Positions 1 through 13,500 of a stretch of DNA of 64,000 nt are shown in pieces (position 1 is the stretch's first letter; every line of letters begins with the position of its first letter). The position numbers were made by a program, and so were the translations under genes. The stretch is from Cotesia glomerata (taxonomy: Eukaryota; Arthropoda; Insecta; Hymenoptera; Braconidae), in assembly GCF_020080835.1 (NCBI RefSeq), contig NC_058161.1:13511103-13575102 (forward strand), read 5' to 3'. Under the pieces are notes generated by a model, which was not told where the DNA came from, made no database searches, and saw nothing but the letters and a program-made list of their open reading frames with translations.

Positions 1-360
1 ATTTATAATTGAAAAAACTTACAGAAATCAATTACTGTATCATTGAATAATTATAGCATGCCCATATTACTCATAATAAATAGGATTTTGTATTACAACA
101 ATTCGAAAAGTCTGTTCAAGTACTGGTTCCATTTTTATAAGTGTTCTACTGGGTAGTTTACCTTATTTATATAATTAAAAACATAAGAAAAATTTTATTT
201 TATGTAATTTAAACGATTTTAATGTTAATAACTTGCTCAGTTAAGTTTTAAATCAAAAATTATTATTTGAATTTGAATTTTCGCGGGAGAGTGACGTAGT
301 TCTGAATCCGGTGCGCAACGCCATCTTACAGAACTTGACTAAAATCGGGAAAATTTGAAT
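1..360. repeat. Left arm of a long inverted repeat around the Medea 3' end
   Basis: The first ~360 bases are the reverse complement of about 2105-2474: the window's opening segment through the GTTCAAGTACTGG stretch, the TCTACTGGGTAG block and the block with GACGTAGTT and GCGCAACGCCATC all reappear inverted. Two related elements appear to be joined here: one ending in AAGGTAAACTACCCAGTAG (reverse strand, about 140-167) and one carrying the AGATGGCGTTGCGCACCGG / ACTACGTCACTC core (about 285-335). The arm probably continues left of the window. Confidence 0.8.
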
Positions 361-1549
361 GTTAAATTTAATTAAATCAGCGTTTTAAATTGTCAATTCA
401 TTTTAGATTATTTATATAATTAACAAATTTACGGATTTTGTATTATAACAATTCAAAAAGTCTGTTCAAGTACTGGTTCTTTTTCTAATTGAATTAATTA
501 AATTTTTTATTTAATTAATTTTTCAATTAAATTAAATTAATTAAATTTTTTATTTAATTAATTTTTCAATTAAATTAAATTAATTAAATTTTTCATTTAA
601 ATTAAATCAAATTTTTTAATTCAATTAATTTAATTAAATTTCAATTAAATTAATTAAATTCAAAGGTTATAATAACAATTTTTAATTTCGCGCGCTTTTT
701 TTGCGCATGCGCGCAAACTGTTCCTTGAGTTCCAAAGTTAAAAATCGACCAATAAGAGACTGAAAATTTATTTTTCAACTTTTTACGACCAATTAGGTCA
801 TTTAATGAGTTTTAAATTAAAGAAATAATAAATTGTCACCTGAGATTTCAAAAATGTCATTAACAATCTCAATAAAACTATAACAAATACCTCAAAGTTA
901 AATTTAATAACTAAAGGCAAAAAAGTGCCTTAAAAAAAATCTTTGGATCTAAATTTGACCCTAAAGTATTTACAATAATAATAAATTTTAAAAATAATTA
1001 ATAAAGAATTGCGGTTAAAATTTCTATGCCCCAGCCCAGGCTTACTCTAATAAAAAAAAAAATAAAATGAGATTGCATTTGGCCGCCTTATAATACACCC
1101 TCATTTATTCATTAAATAAATCGACATTTTCTCTCTAAAATATAGTTTTTAGCAGTTGACAAAAATACGACACGCTTTAAACTTTATTAATTATTAAACT
1201 CGACCTAGTAAAAATTTTTATTTATTTATTATTAGTTTTTTTTTAACCTGATAATTTTTTTGTACGTTGTGTCTGAGAGCAAGGCCATGGCGCCATATAT
1301 TTTACCAATAAATTCTTTTTTTTTTTTTTTATCAGTATCATTATTATAATTACTCATTAATTAGTGAACAAGGTTATTTACTTTTAGCTTAACCAAAATA
1401 TATATTTGCATCTACTATTTAAATTAATGAGACGATATTTCAAATTATATTATTTTGTTCGTAATTTTTTTTTTAAAAAGTAATAACAGATTTTAGTACT
1501 AAAAAATATTTCTTAAATTAATTAAAATAATTGAAGAAATTTAAATTTA
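361..1549. repeat. AT-rich 3' flank of Medea with TTAATTAAATT tandem repeat
   Basis: No coding signal seen. Positions about 484-665 are an imperfect tandem repeat of TTAATTAAATTT-type units. A second fragment of the TCTGTTCAAGTACTGG repeat lies at 425-482. An NRF-1-like palindrome (TGCGCATGCGCG) sits at 702-713 in the only GC-rich patch. The rest is low-complexity A/T sequence that presumably includes the Medea 3' UTR on the minus strand. Confidence 0.55.
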
Positions 1550-4500
1550 TTATTCGATACCTCGTGGTCCGTCGATTGGCATTGTGTGAAGCACTTCGTC
1601 GAGTAATTGTAATGCTCGGTGTAAATGTACCTTAAAAAAAAAATAAATTTTTTTTTTATAGAAATTTTTTTTTTATTCTTATTAAAAAAAATTTTTTTTT
1701 TTTGGAATTTTTTTTTAATTTTTATCAAAAAAAACATTTTTTTTTTAGAAATTTTTATTAAAAAAAAATTTTTTTTGTTATAGAAATTTTTTTTTAATTT
1801 TTATCACAGATTTTTTTTTTTTCATAGAAATTTTTTAAAAATTTTTATTAAAAAAATTTATAAAAATTACTTCAATCCAGCAAGGTGTCTCTTTGATGCT
1901 TTGTCGAGGATAATCAGGACCCCAACCCTTGACAAAGCTCAGTCGTAGAATACAAAGTCTTCTTAAATCATCAACACCTATTCCTGCTGCTGCACTTAAA
2001 CCTTCAAATATAAAAATTATTAAAAAAAAAAAAATTTTTTTCTAATTATAAATACAATCTAAAATAAATTAACAATTTAAAACGCTGAATAAATTAAATT
2101 AAACATTCAAATTTTCCCGGCTTTAGTAAAGTTCTTTAAATTTTCTGTAGATGGCGTTGCGCACCGGACCCAGAACTACGTCACTCTCCCGCCGAAATTC
2201 AAATTTAAATAATCATTTTTAATTTAAAACAACTGAGCAAATTATTAAAATTCAAATCTTTCAAATTATATTAAATAAAATTCTTCTTTTGTTTTTAATT
2301 ATATAAATAAGGTAAAGTACCCAGTAGAACACTTATAAAAATGGGACCAGTACTTGAACAGACTTTTCGAATTGTTGTAATACAAAATCCGATTTATTAT
2401 GAGTAATATGCGCATGCTATAATTATTCAATGATACAGTAATTGATTTCTGTAAGTTTTTTCAATTATAAATCAAAACATTTATATTTTTATTAACTTAA
2501 AAGTTGACATGTCGAGAATCACCGATAGATGCTATTTTTTTTATGAAAAAGGTACTAAACCGTAAACCAAACAATCAGTGAAAAAAACATTATAGCATTT
2601 TAAGTAAAAAAAATTGTACCACCCAATGAAATAGTCTTTTCTGAATAATACATATTTTTTGCAAAGACATAAACTATAATTTTTATATTAAATTTTAGCG
2701 TGTAACTATATCTCGAAATTTAAAAAGCAGTACCCAGAACTTGAACAAGCTGGGCCCGTATAATTTTAACAGCACTCTAATCTCTAATAGGTTTATAGAC
2801 TAGTGATCAGCATTGTCATTTGTATTAATTTCTGCAAATTAAATAAGTTTTATAGCTAAAAATTAGTGTAGTTAAAAATTATTGAACGTTTTGAATAGAG
2901 TTTTTTTGATTTATAATTGAAAATTTGCTTTGTCATTGATAAAAAATGGAATTAAAAAATTAAATACAAATATTTATCATTTTTAAATGAATATATTAAA
3001 TATTGATAGTATTATTTTGAATATTAATCAATAATATGTTATAATTCTTTAGATATTTCAATAAAATGTTGAAAATTTTTGGTGTGTCTATTGGCATATA
3101 TTTTATTAGTTAAACTACTGCTCCCGGAGTGTTCAACTACTGCGGCTTGTCAGAATTGATTGTTCAACTACTACTCCTTTGATAGTCTATCTTAAAAACG
3201 TTGTCAAAATATAAATATTCTATCTTTGTTATTTTGCTAATCGAAATTGTTTATATTTTCATGAAAATCACTAATTTGCAATAATTTCATCTTTATATGT
3301 TAAAAGTAGGGTCGAATACGTTTTACTTTGAAACCTGTTCAACTACTGGGTACTTTACCTTACTAAAATTATTTTCATAAAATACTTGAATAAAAAATTT
3401 TGTCATTTTGCAGATCAATTGTTTAAAGATTGGTTACGCTACTAAATAAATATTTTTAATTTCTAAATTTATATATTAAATCTTGAGTAACTTAAAAAAA
3501 ATTTTTGAAATAAGGTATTGAAATAACAAACCAAACTTACTTTTAGTAATTGGCTGGCCATGAGTCAAATGTCCAGCGACAGCAGCAGCTTGAGCAGCAG
3601 CAGCGGCTTGAGCAGTAGAAGCTTGAGCTCTCATTTGCTTATGGCACTGCCTTAAATCAAAGACTTTAATGTAAGCTTGTGGGTAGATTTTGTGAACTGC
3701 GTCACCAGGTGCACGTCCAGCCTCCCGGTCTAGGTAATATGATTGGACAAAGACACTGTGCTCGCTCTGGCATCTGAGCCATACATCGCCTTCACCGCGT
3801 AAGTCTAGAACTACTCCTTTACCTAAAAAAAATTAACCATTACCCATATAGCAATCTTGTTCAAGGATTGAGCAAGTCTGGTCTCAATTTCGATAGTTTT
3901 TAGTGTCTTTTTCTACCTAAGGGTCTTGCTCCAGATACTTGTAGTAAATTCAATTGACAAGTCTTGAACAAGCCTTGTACAAGAACTTTGGGTCAGATTA
4001 TAGCTCGAGAATTGTGTAAGAAAATTGAGAAAATCTGAAGATGCTTATCGATAAACTAACTATATCAATTCTTGAGAAAGACCGACACCAGAAGCATGCT
4101 GAATATACTTGTGCAAGACTTGCTCAAGATCAAATGTTTTCGAATGACCGTTTGCATCATTCTACTTCTCCTATATTTACTATAGAATCAGTTGATCTCA
4201 TTCAGCTTAACCTTTTAGAGTACAGACCTACTGTTTTATCGATCAAGACAGAATTATTTTAAAATGAGCACCACTGAATCAATATATCTTCAAGTAGTGG
4301 AGGGAAAAAAGTGCTATAAAATATATAATGCATGATGCATCTTGAGCAAATCTTGAGCAAGTCACGCTTCAACATTTGCTGTTAGTTTTTGGTTGACAAA
4401 TACTTTAGAAATGAACAAATTACTGAGAATTACGGATCTTGAGCAAATGTTGAGCAAGTCATGGGTAAATGTCTGTTGTGAGTTTCTGATTCAAAAAATC

Positions 4501-7500
4501 CGTCAGAAAGTTTTTTAATGCACCTCGCGCTAGACTTGTCACATATTCTTGCACAAGATGTCTTGAGCTAGTTATATATAAATCTTAAAGCAGTTTTTTC
4601 TACATGAACTTGAGCAAGACCCATGTGTCGAAAAAAACACTAGCAACTAGGGGGTTTGCTCAAGATACTTGTAGTAAATTCAATTGACAAGTTTTGAACA
4701 AGCCTTGTACAAGAACTTTGGGCCAAATTATAGCTCGAGAATTGTGTAAGAAAATTGAGAAAATCTGAAGATGCTTATCGATAAACTAACTATATCGATT
4801 CCTGAGAAAGACTGACACCAGAAGCATGCTGAATATACTTGTGCAAGACTTGCTCAAGATCTGCTCCAGATCAAATGTTTTCGAATGACCGTTCGCATCA
4901 TTCTACCCCTTCTATATTTACTATAGGATCAGTGGATCTCATTCAGCTTAACCTTTTAAATTATAGACCTACTGTTTTATCGATCAAGACAAAACTATTT
5001 TAAAATGAGCACCACTGAATCAATACATCTTCAAGTAGTGGAGGGGAAAAAGTGCTATAAAATATATAATGCATGATGCATCTTGAGCAAATCTTGAGCA
5101 AGTCACGCTTCAACATTTACTGTTAGTTTTTGGTTGACAAATACTTTAGAAATGAACAAATTACTGAGAATTACGGATCTTGAGCAAATGTTGAGCAAGT
5201 CATGGGTAAATGTCTGTTGTGAGTTTCTGATTCAAAAAATCCGTCAGAAAGTTTTTCAATGCACCTTGCATTAGACTTGTATCATATTCTTGCACAAGAT
5301 GTCTTAAGCTAGGTATGTATAAATCTTGAACCAGTTCCTTCTACATGAACTTGAGCAAGACCTATATGTAGAAAAAGGCACTATCAACTAGGGGTTTTGC
5401 TCAAGACACTACCTAAGTCTTGCTCAAGCACATGTTACCTGGGTATTATAATAAAATAAGTAGATTAATAATTACCTATATGAAGCCGAGCACGTTCACT
5501 TTGTTCAGTACGATGCACATTACTCAGCGCGCCCAAGCAAAAACGATTACCACCACTAGGATCAACGTAACCATCCACAGTTACTGTTGGACACCCACTG
5601 CTCACTTTGAATGTCTCTCCTACTTGTGTGTCCAATTCAAAGTACCCTACTGAGCACCAGTACTCTGGAGCTGGTTGGGTTGATAATAATCCACTCATAG
5701 TCCCGCCAACTTCACTTCCATGCCCTGGAAAAATTGTTTAGTTAAAAAAATAAAAAAAAAGTTTGGAAAATCCAAAAGTGCACGCCTCATAACGCTCATT
5801 CATTTTTAAAGAAAAAAATAAATTAAATAATTTCTTACAGAGTATTTTTTATTTTTTTTTTAAATATCGGCGCCCTTTTTTCTTGTCACATGCGCACTTA
5901 GTCTAAAAAAATCTAGCTTGATCAAGTGGCGCCATAGTTTTCACGTGAAAAATAAGAAAAGTTCGTTTGTCTTTGTACAGTTGTATCGTAGTGAATTTTA
6001 ATAAAAATTCAATTTAAAAAAAAAATACGTAAACTAGGCTACTGATATTAAATACGGACCCAGTTAATCGAATTTTTAAACTAATAAAAAAGGTCTGGTC
6101 TTGAAATATCAATTTGTTCGGGAGTAATCTTTGTTACATCCAAAATGGAGTGACATCCGGACGTCCACGTACAATTTTTTTCAAAACGTTTTTTTTTTTT
6201 TTTTTCAAAATAGCAACATGACATGATTTTAGAAAGTAAAAGATGGTTTAATTTAAGTGTTTTCTCGGTGTACATCTACTTATATCATTGTATAAGTGTA
6301 ATAGGGTTGTGATAGAGGCATTTAAAGATCACAAAATTGCTTGACCTTGACGAGTCGAGTATAAAGCACAACTTGACGCGCTTCGCGCTATGAGGCGTGC
6401 AAAAATTGACCATTTGAAAATATTTAATTTACAATTATAAGTCTGGTGAAGATGTCGATGATCTGGTGGCTGCATACTCTGAGTATAAGTCAAAGTATTC
6501 GCTCCAGTCCACTGAGGACCACCATGATTGTAAGGATTAGCTCCAGAAGCAACAGCAAACCCATTCTGATGGTGCAAGTGTGCTGGAGATACAGGAGAAC
6601 TTTGTGTTCCGCCTGTTGATTTATTTTTTAATCAACCAATTGTTACTTAAGGTGTCTTAATTATTTTTATATTATAATTAATCATTAGATCATTACCAAG
6701 AGACGCAGTTAGAGCATCAACTGCTGGAGCAGCTGAATTTAAATCCTGAGGTGGAGTGTTGGTGCTGTAAAATTGGTCTGATGATTGAGCTTGTGTTGGA
6801 CTTAGAATCGGAGCGCCAGGCGCTGAACCACCGGTTAATGATTGCTGTTGTTGAGACACTGGGTGTCCCATTTGATGAACTACGGCTTTAATTGATATTT
6901 TGTTAGTCATTTGTTTAATAGACAATCTATTGGACGAATTAAGGGATCATTCTGGTTTGTAAGTTTAAAAAACAATAATTTTTTTTATAATTTTTTTTGC
7001 CATTATTTATTTGTTAGATAATTTTCATTAATTAAGAAATGACCTTGTATCTTGTAAAATATTGACATTTTTAAAGATATAAGCTCATTCCGATGTTACA
7101 CTTATCTAGACCTTTCATTTGAGTACCCACATTAATTTTTCATATATTTTATATATTTATATATATTATATATATGTATATTTGAAAAATATACAAAAAT
7201 TGCATGTGGGTACTCAAATAAAAGAGCTTAATAAGTGTAACATCAAGATAAGCTTATATCTTTGAAATATATATTATATATATGTATATATGGAAAATAT
7301 ATCAAAATTTAATATGTTATTAAATTAAAAAAAAATTGCATTTTTTTCATTTTAAAAATGTTTTTTGTCATCCTTTTTTAGTTATAAATTTCATTAAATT
7401 ATTAAATATATATACTAAATTATATATAATATATATATACTAAATTAATTTTTATTAATTAAGAAATGACCTTGTATCTTGTAAACGATTGAATTTTTTA

Positions 7501-10500
7501 AAGATATAAGCTCACTTCGATATTACGCTCGTGGAGACCTTTCATTTGAGTACTCACATCAATTTTTCATATATTTTATATACTTATACATATTATATAT
7601 TATATATATGTATTAGAGTGGGTCAAAAAAATCGATTACTTTTATTTTTAACTTCTAACATTGAAAAGTTGGTTCTCAGGCACCTCTAGAAAATTCTCAC
7701 CAAATTTGAGCTCTTAATATTGATAGGAAGCTTATCCGCATCACAGTTTTATATTTTTTGTTAGTCTCTTATAAAAAAGATCATATCTCACTATTGATCA
7801 ATTTTTTAATCAAATCTTTATACATGCTTCTATAGAAAATTTAATGATCTACAAAAAAGATTTGATATGTGCAAGCGATTACATTAACCATTTCAAAGAT
7901 ATCCAAGGTCAAAGTTCAAAAAATTTATCAAAAAAAAATTTTTTTTTTTTAATTTCCTACCACATTGGAAGATAATAGTTGTGAAATAAATATGCCACAT
8001 TTTTGTAGGAAATTTAACGCTCTACAAAAAAGATCTGATATGTTAAATTGATTACTGCAACCGTTTAAGAGATATTCGTAACCGAACCCCAATGCTTTCT
8101 GATTTCAATAATTTTCTAATAACTTTTTCAAATATATCCATTAAATTCATGAATTGTAGATATTTTCATAAAAATTTTAGCTTATATTGCTAGAATGATA
8201 GTTTTTAACTATTTTTTACCCTATTCATAAATTTAAGGAAGCTTTACTTTTGGACAAAGAGAATAATACGTCCGTTTTTATTGCTTACAAGGAAAGGTTC
8301 CCAGGTTTCCAGCTCCGATTTTGATGCCATTGGAATATGTTATTTTTATAATCGATTAAAATAATAAAATGTTTTCTCACACAACGAATAACAATATATT
8401 TATATATATTATGTATATGTATATATGAAAAATATATCAAAATTGCATGTGGGTACTCAAATGAAAGCTCTTGATGAGTGTAATATCAAGATGAGATTAT
8501 ATCTTAAAAATATATATTATATATATATGTATACATCAAAAATATATCAAAATTCAATGTTATTAATTAAAAAACAAAAATTATTTCAACAAAATTGCAT
8601 TTTTAGTTTTATAATTTTTTTTTTTGTTATAAATTTTCTAAAATTATTAAATATATGTTAAATTATTTTTCAATAATTAAAAAATGACCTTGTATCTCGT
8701 GAACAATTGACATTTTTTAAGATATAAGCTCACTTTGACATTACACTCATCGAGACCTTTAATTTGAGTACCCACATCAATTTTTCATATATTTTTTATA
8801 TATTTATATATGTTATATATATGTATATATGAAAAATATATCAAAATTGCATGTGGGTACTCAAATGAAAGCTCTTGATGAGTGTAATATCAAGATGAGA
8901 TTATATCTTAAAAATATATATTATATATATATGTATACATCAAAAATATATCAAAATTCAATGTTATTAATTAAAAAACAAAAATTATTTCAACAAAATT
9001 GCATTTTTAGTTTTATAATTTTTTTTTTTGTTATAAATTTTCTAAAATTATTAAATATATGTTAAATTATTTTTCAATAATTAAAAAATGACCTTGTATC
9101 TCGTGAACAATTGACATTTTTTAAGATATAAGCTCACTTTGACATTACACTCATCGAGACCTTTAATTTGAGTACCCACATCAATTTTTCATATATTTTT
9201 TATATATTCATATATGTAACATTTATATATAAACACATATATATATGTATATATGAAAAATATATAAAAATTGCATGTGGGTACTCAAATGAAAGCTTTT
9301 GATGAGTGTAACATCAAGTTGAGCTTATATCTTTAAAATATATATTATATACATTACAAAATTAAGAAATGACTTTGTATCTTGTAAACTATTGACATTT
9401 TCACAGATATAAGCTCATCCTGATATTACACTCATCAAGATCTTTAATTAGAGTACCCACATCAATTTTTCATATATTTTATGTAGATAGATATATTATA
9501 TATATGTATATATAAAAATATATCAAAAATGTATGTGGGTACTCAAATGAAAGCTCTTGATGAGTGTAACATCAAGATGAGTTTATATTTTAAAAATATA
9601 TATTATACATATGAATATACCAAAAATATATCAAAAATGCATATGGGTACTCAAATGATAGCTCTTGATGAGTCTGACATCATTCAAGGTACCAGAATGA
9701 TCCTTTAATTAAAAAACTAAATAATAATAATAATTAAAAAAAAAAAAAACTTTTTAGTAGTTGTTAGTACAAGTCGAAAATTGTCAGTCCTCAGTATCCA
9801 TTCCCGTTAAAAATTAGTAAATAAAAAAAAATAAATAAATACATACGATGATGTAAAGACCGCGAATTAATATGATGGGGAGAAGGTGTCCAAGTAAGTC
9901 TCGTCGGAGGACAATTACTATCATCCAATTTAGCATTACTACGATTAAGCTGTTGCTGCTGTTGTTGCCCGCTGACATTGCCAGCAGTTCCAGGAACAGT
10001 ACCTACTACACCAGCTCTAGGGTAAATATTTTCATTTGCTAAAATAATAAAATCATAAAAAAAAAAAAATAATAAATAAAATAAAATAATAAATAATTGA
10101 TTTGATAAATTTACTTGGATTAGACGGAAGACCAGTGATAAATTGCGAGGACTGCGAATTACTGTTGGTGGACTGCGAGGACTGAGAATGGTGCTGTATC
10201 TGGTTAATCTCTCCGTCTACGTCCATACCGGTGGAGCCACCGACGCTCGAGGAACCAGAAGCCGAGGAACCGGTTCCGGATACAGCGCCACCACTCGGAA
10301 CCCCTGGAACCGTGACGGTTCCACCGCCAACGCTGTATTCATCTTTGACCAGTCGGCCACCAGGGCCCACTCCGACCCCAGATTGCAGAGTCAGACCTGA
10401 TAAATCTGTAAAGAACGGGTCTAGGTCGAGAAGAACCCATTCGATGACATAAATGCAAATAATATAATAAAGCAGCGATTGTTTTTTTTAACCCACTGTA

Positions 10501-13500
10501 CTGCGAATTTTTAATTGGTACTCCGAATTTTTAGTATTTCTGGTGTACAGAAGGTTAATTAGTTAGCTAATTTTTTAATAAATGTGCCGTTAGTAAAAAA
10601 AAAAAAAAATTAGTTTTTTTAGGTTAAGGAACCTAGTAATTTTATTTTGTTATAAAATTAAGGTCCAGGGGTGAACTATTGACATTTTTAAAGATATAAG
10701 CTCATCCCGATGTTACGCTCATCGAGACCTTTCATTCGAGTACCCACATCAATTTTTCATATATTTATGTATATTATGTATATGTATATATGAAAAATAT
10801 ATCAAAATTGCAAGTGGGTACTCAAATGAAAGCTCTTGATGAGTGTAACATCAAGATGAGATTATATCTTTGAAATATATATTATATATATGTATAAATG
10901 AAAAATATATCAAAATTTAATATATTTTTAAATTAATAAAAAAAAATTATTTTTAGAAAATTGCACTTTTTAGTTTTAAAATTTTATTTTCTATCATTTT
11001 TTTGTTATAAATATTTTAAAATTATTAAATTAATTTTCATTAATTGCGAAATGACCTTGTATCTTGTGAACTATGACATTTTTAAAGATATAAGCTCATC
11101 TCGACATTACACTCATCAATACCTTTCATTTGAGTATCCACATCAATTTTTCATATATTTATATATATTTATGTATATTATATATATATATGTATATATG
11201 AAAAATATATCAAAAATGCATGTGGGTACTCAAATGAAAGTTCTTGATGAATGTAACATCAAGATGAGCTTATATCTTTTAAATATATATTATATATATG
11301 TATATATGAAAAAGATATAAAAATTTAATGTTATTAAATTAAAAAAAAAATTATTCTTAGATAAGTGTGTGTTTAAGTTTGAAATTTTTTTTGCCATCAT
11401 TTATTTGTTATAAATTTTTGAAAATTATTAAATATATGGTAAATTAATTTTCATTAATTAAGAAATTACCTTGTATCTTGTAAACTATTGACATTTTTAA
11501 AGATATAAGCTCATCCCGATGTTACATTCATCAAGACCTTTCATTTGAGTACCCACATCAATTTTTTATATATTTTATAAATATTATATATATATGTATA
11601 TATGAAAAATATATCAAAAATGCATGTGGGTACTCAAATAAAAGCTCTTGATGAGTGTAATATCAGGGTGAGCTTATATCGTTAAAAACGTCAATAGTTA
11701 AGAAAGTACAGTGCAATTTTACAAAAATTAGGATTTCATTTTTTTAAACATATTTTAAATTAAGATTGTCCAATTTTTGGTTTTACATTATATTGATTAA
11801 TCTTTTGAGAAACAAAATTAATGCTTTTTAATAATATTTTCTCAAGTTTAATAATTCATTTCAATCGACAAAGTCAATCATCCGGATACACCAATTATTG
11901 ACAGGCTGATAAATCGATTGATCCAACTAGTGACATACCGTTGGACCAATTATTGACACCCTTAATGCTTACTTGTCACCATTAATCTGATCTAAATGAA
12001 ATAAGTAAAGTCTGATTGGAGAGGTTACAGCTTGGTATAAACTCACCTGTCAATATCAGATCCATATATTTTGTGTACCAATTATTGACACCAATTGTTT
12101 ATAATTAATAATCATTCAGTTGAATGTAAATATCCGATATTGTTAATTTTTAATAATTTATTTATTAAAAAAAAATGTTTAAATCGATTAGTTTAAAAAA
12201 TAATTAAAAATCTGGAAATTTTAGTGCTTACTTCTAGTTTATTTTACAAGTTTCAGAATACTAAACTTTATTATTTTAATTAATGAATCTTTCTCATTAA
12301 TTTTTTTTAATTCTTGTATAAAAAAATTGTTATTAATATTGTAGATAAATAAGATTTAAAATAAAATACGTGTCAATAATTAGATCCCTGTCACTAATTG
12401 GTGCCTTTACCATAGATAATTAAATTTGGAGGTAATTAAAAAAATAGCACATTCAATTAAGCATAAAATTAATCACATAACTAAAAATGATTTTTAAAGC
12501 TTAAATAAATTAAAAAAAAAAAAAGCTATAACCCAAGTGATTGATTAAAAAATAAATATAAAAAAAAATTTACCGATTCCTGGTGAAACAACACGCTCGT
12601 AGTGGTAAGGGTTCACGCAAACGGAGTCGCACTTTAAGTCGAATGCAAACTGACAATATTTTACGTGTTTCAGTTCGTTTTTGTGCAGGTCCGGCCATCG
12701 CCAGATCCGGGCGTAGATTACGTGTGGAAAACCTTTGCGTCCTGCTACTTGAAGACGACCATCAAGTGTCCTTTGGATAGTCACGCATTTACTTGGATGA
12801 GCGCCGTTTGTTGTTATTGCTGTTATCAAACTGTCCAATTCATCTCTTTTTTCCTAAAATTAGTCATTTTTTATTTTTAAGTGCCTTTGATAAATAAAAA
12901 AAAAAATAAAATTGAATCATTCGTTATTAATATATACTTTTTTTTCTAGATGTTTATTTATTTGTAAACTTAAAAACTAAATCTTGAGTAATTAAATCGG
13001 TTGAGTATAGTCAATAATTTTTTTAAGAAAATATAATTATATTTTGTCAAAAATTTATTATAAAAAAATAAAAATATTCTATTGATAAACTTAAATATTA
13101 AAATTAGTAGATAGTTAATTTATTATGATAAGTATTTTAGTTACATTCAAAAATGCACTATCGCTAGATACATAATTAAGAAAATATCTTTTATCTTGTG
13201 AACTATTGACATTTTTAAAGATACAAGCTCATTCCGACATTACACTCATCGAGACCTTTCATTTGAGTACCCACATGAATTTTTCATATATTTTATATAT
13301 TTATATATATTAAATATATGTATATATGAAAAATATATCAAAAATGCATGTAGGTACTCAAATGAAAGCTCTTGATGAGTGTAACATTAAGATGAGCTTA
13401 TATCTTCAAAAATGTCAATAATCAAGAAATTACCTTGTATCTTGTGAACTATTGACCTTTTTAAAAATATAAGCTCATCCCGATGTTACACTCATCGAGA

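Larger units (their letters stand above)
7060..9700. repeat. Cluster of AT-centred palindromic repeats in a Medea intron
   Basis: Roughly six copies or half copies of a ~230 bp palindrome. Each arm carries AGATATAAGCTCATC, TTACACTCATCGAGACC and TTTGAGTACCCACAT, and the centre is a run of (AT)n flanked by TTTTTCATATAT and its inverse. Copies lie near 7066-7265, 7489-7600, 8395-8520, 8690-8920, 9100-9345 and 9390-9690. Short open frames beginning MKNISK occur only inside copies of this palindrome and are not genes. Confidence 0.85.

Noticed and set aside
4041..4262. 73-residue ORF in the Medea intron
   Set aside because: It lies wholly inside one unit of the TTGAGCAAG repeat. The other unit and the copies at 24448 and 42000 do not keep the frame.
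10143..10452. Plus-strand ORFs opposite Medea exon 4
   Set aside because: They are antisense shadows of the GC-richer, Gly/Ser-rich Medea linker exon. The minus frame matches Smad4 and has correct splice phases.
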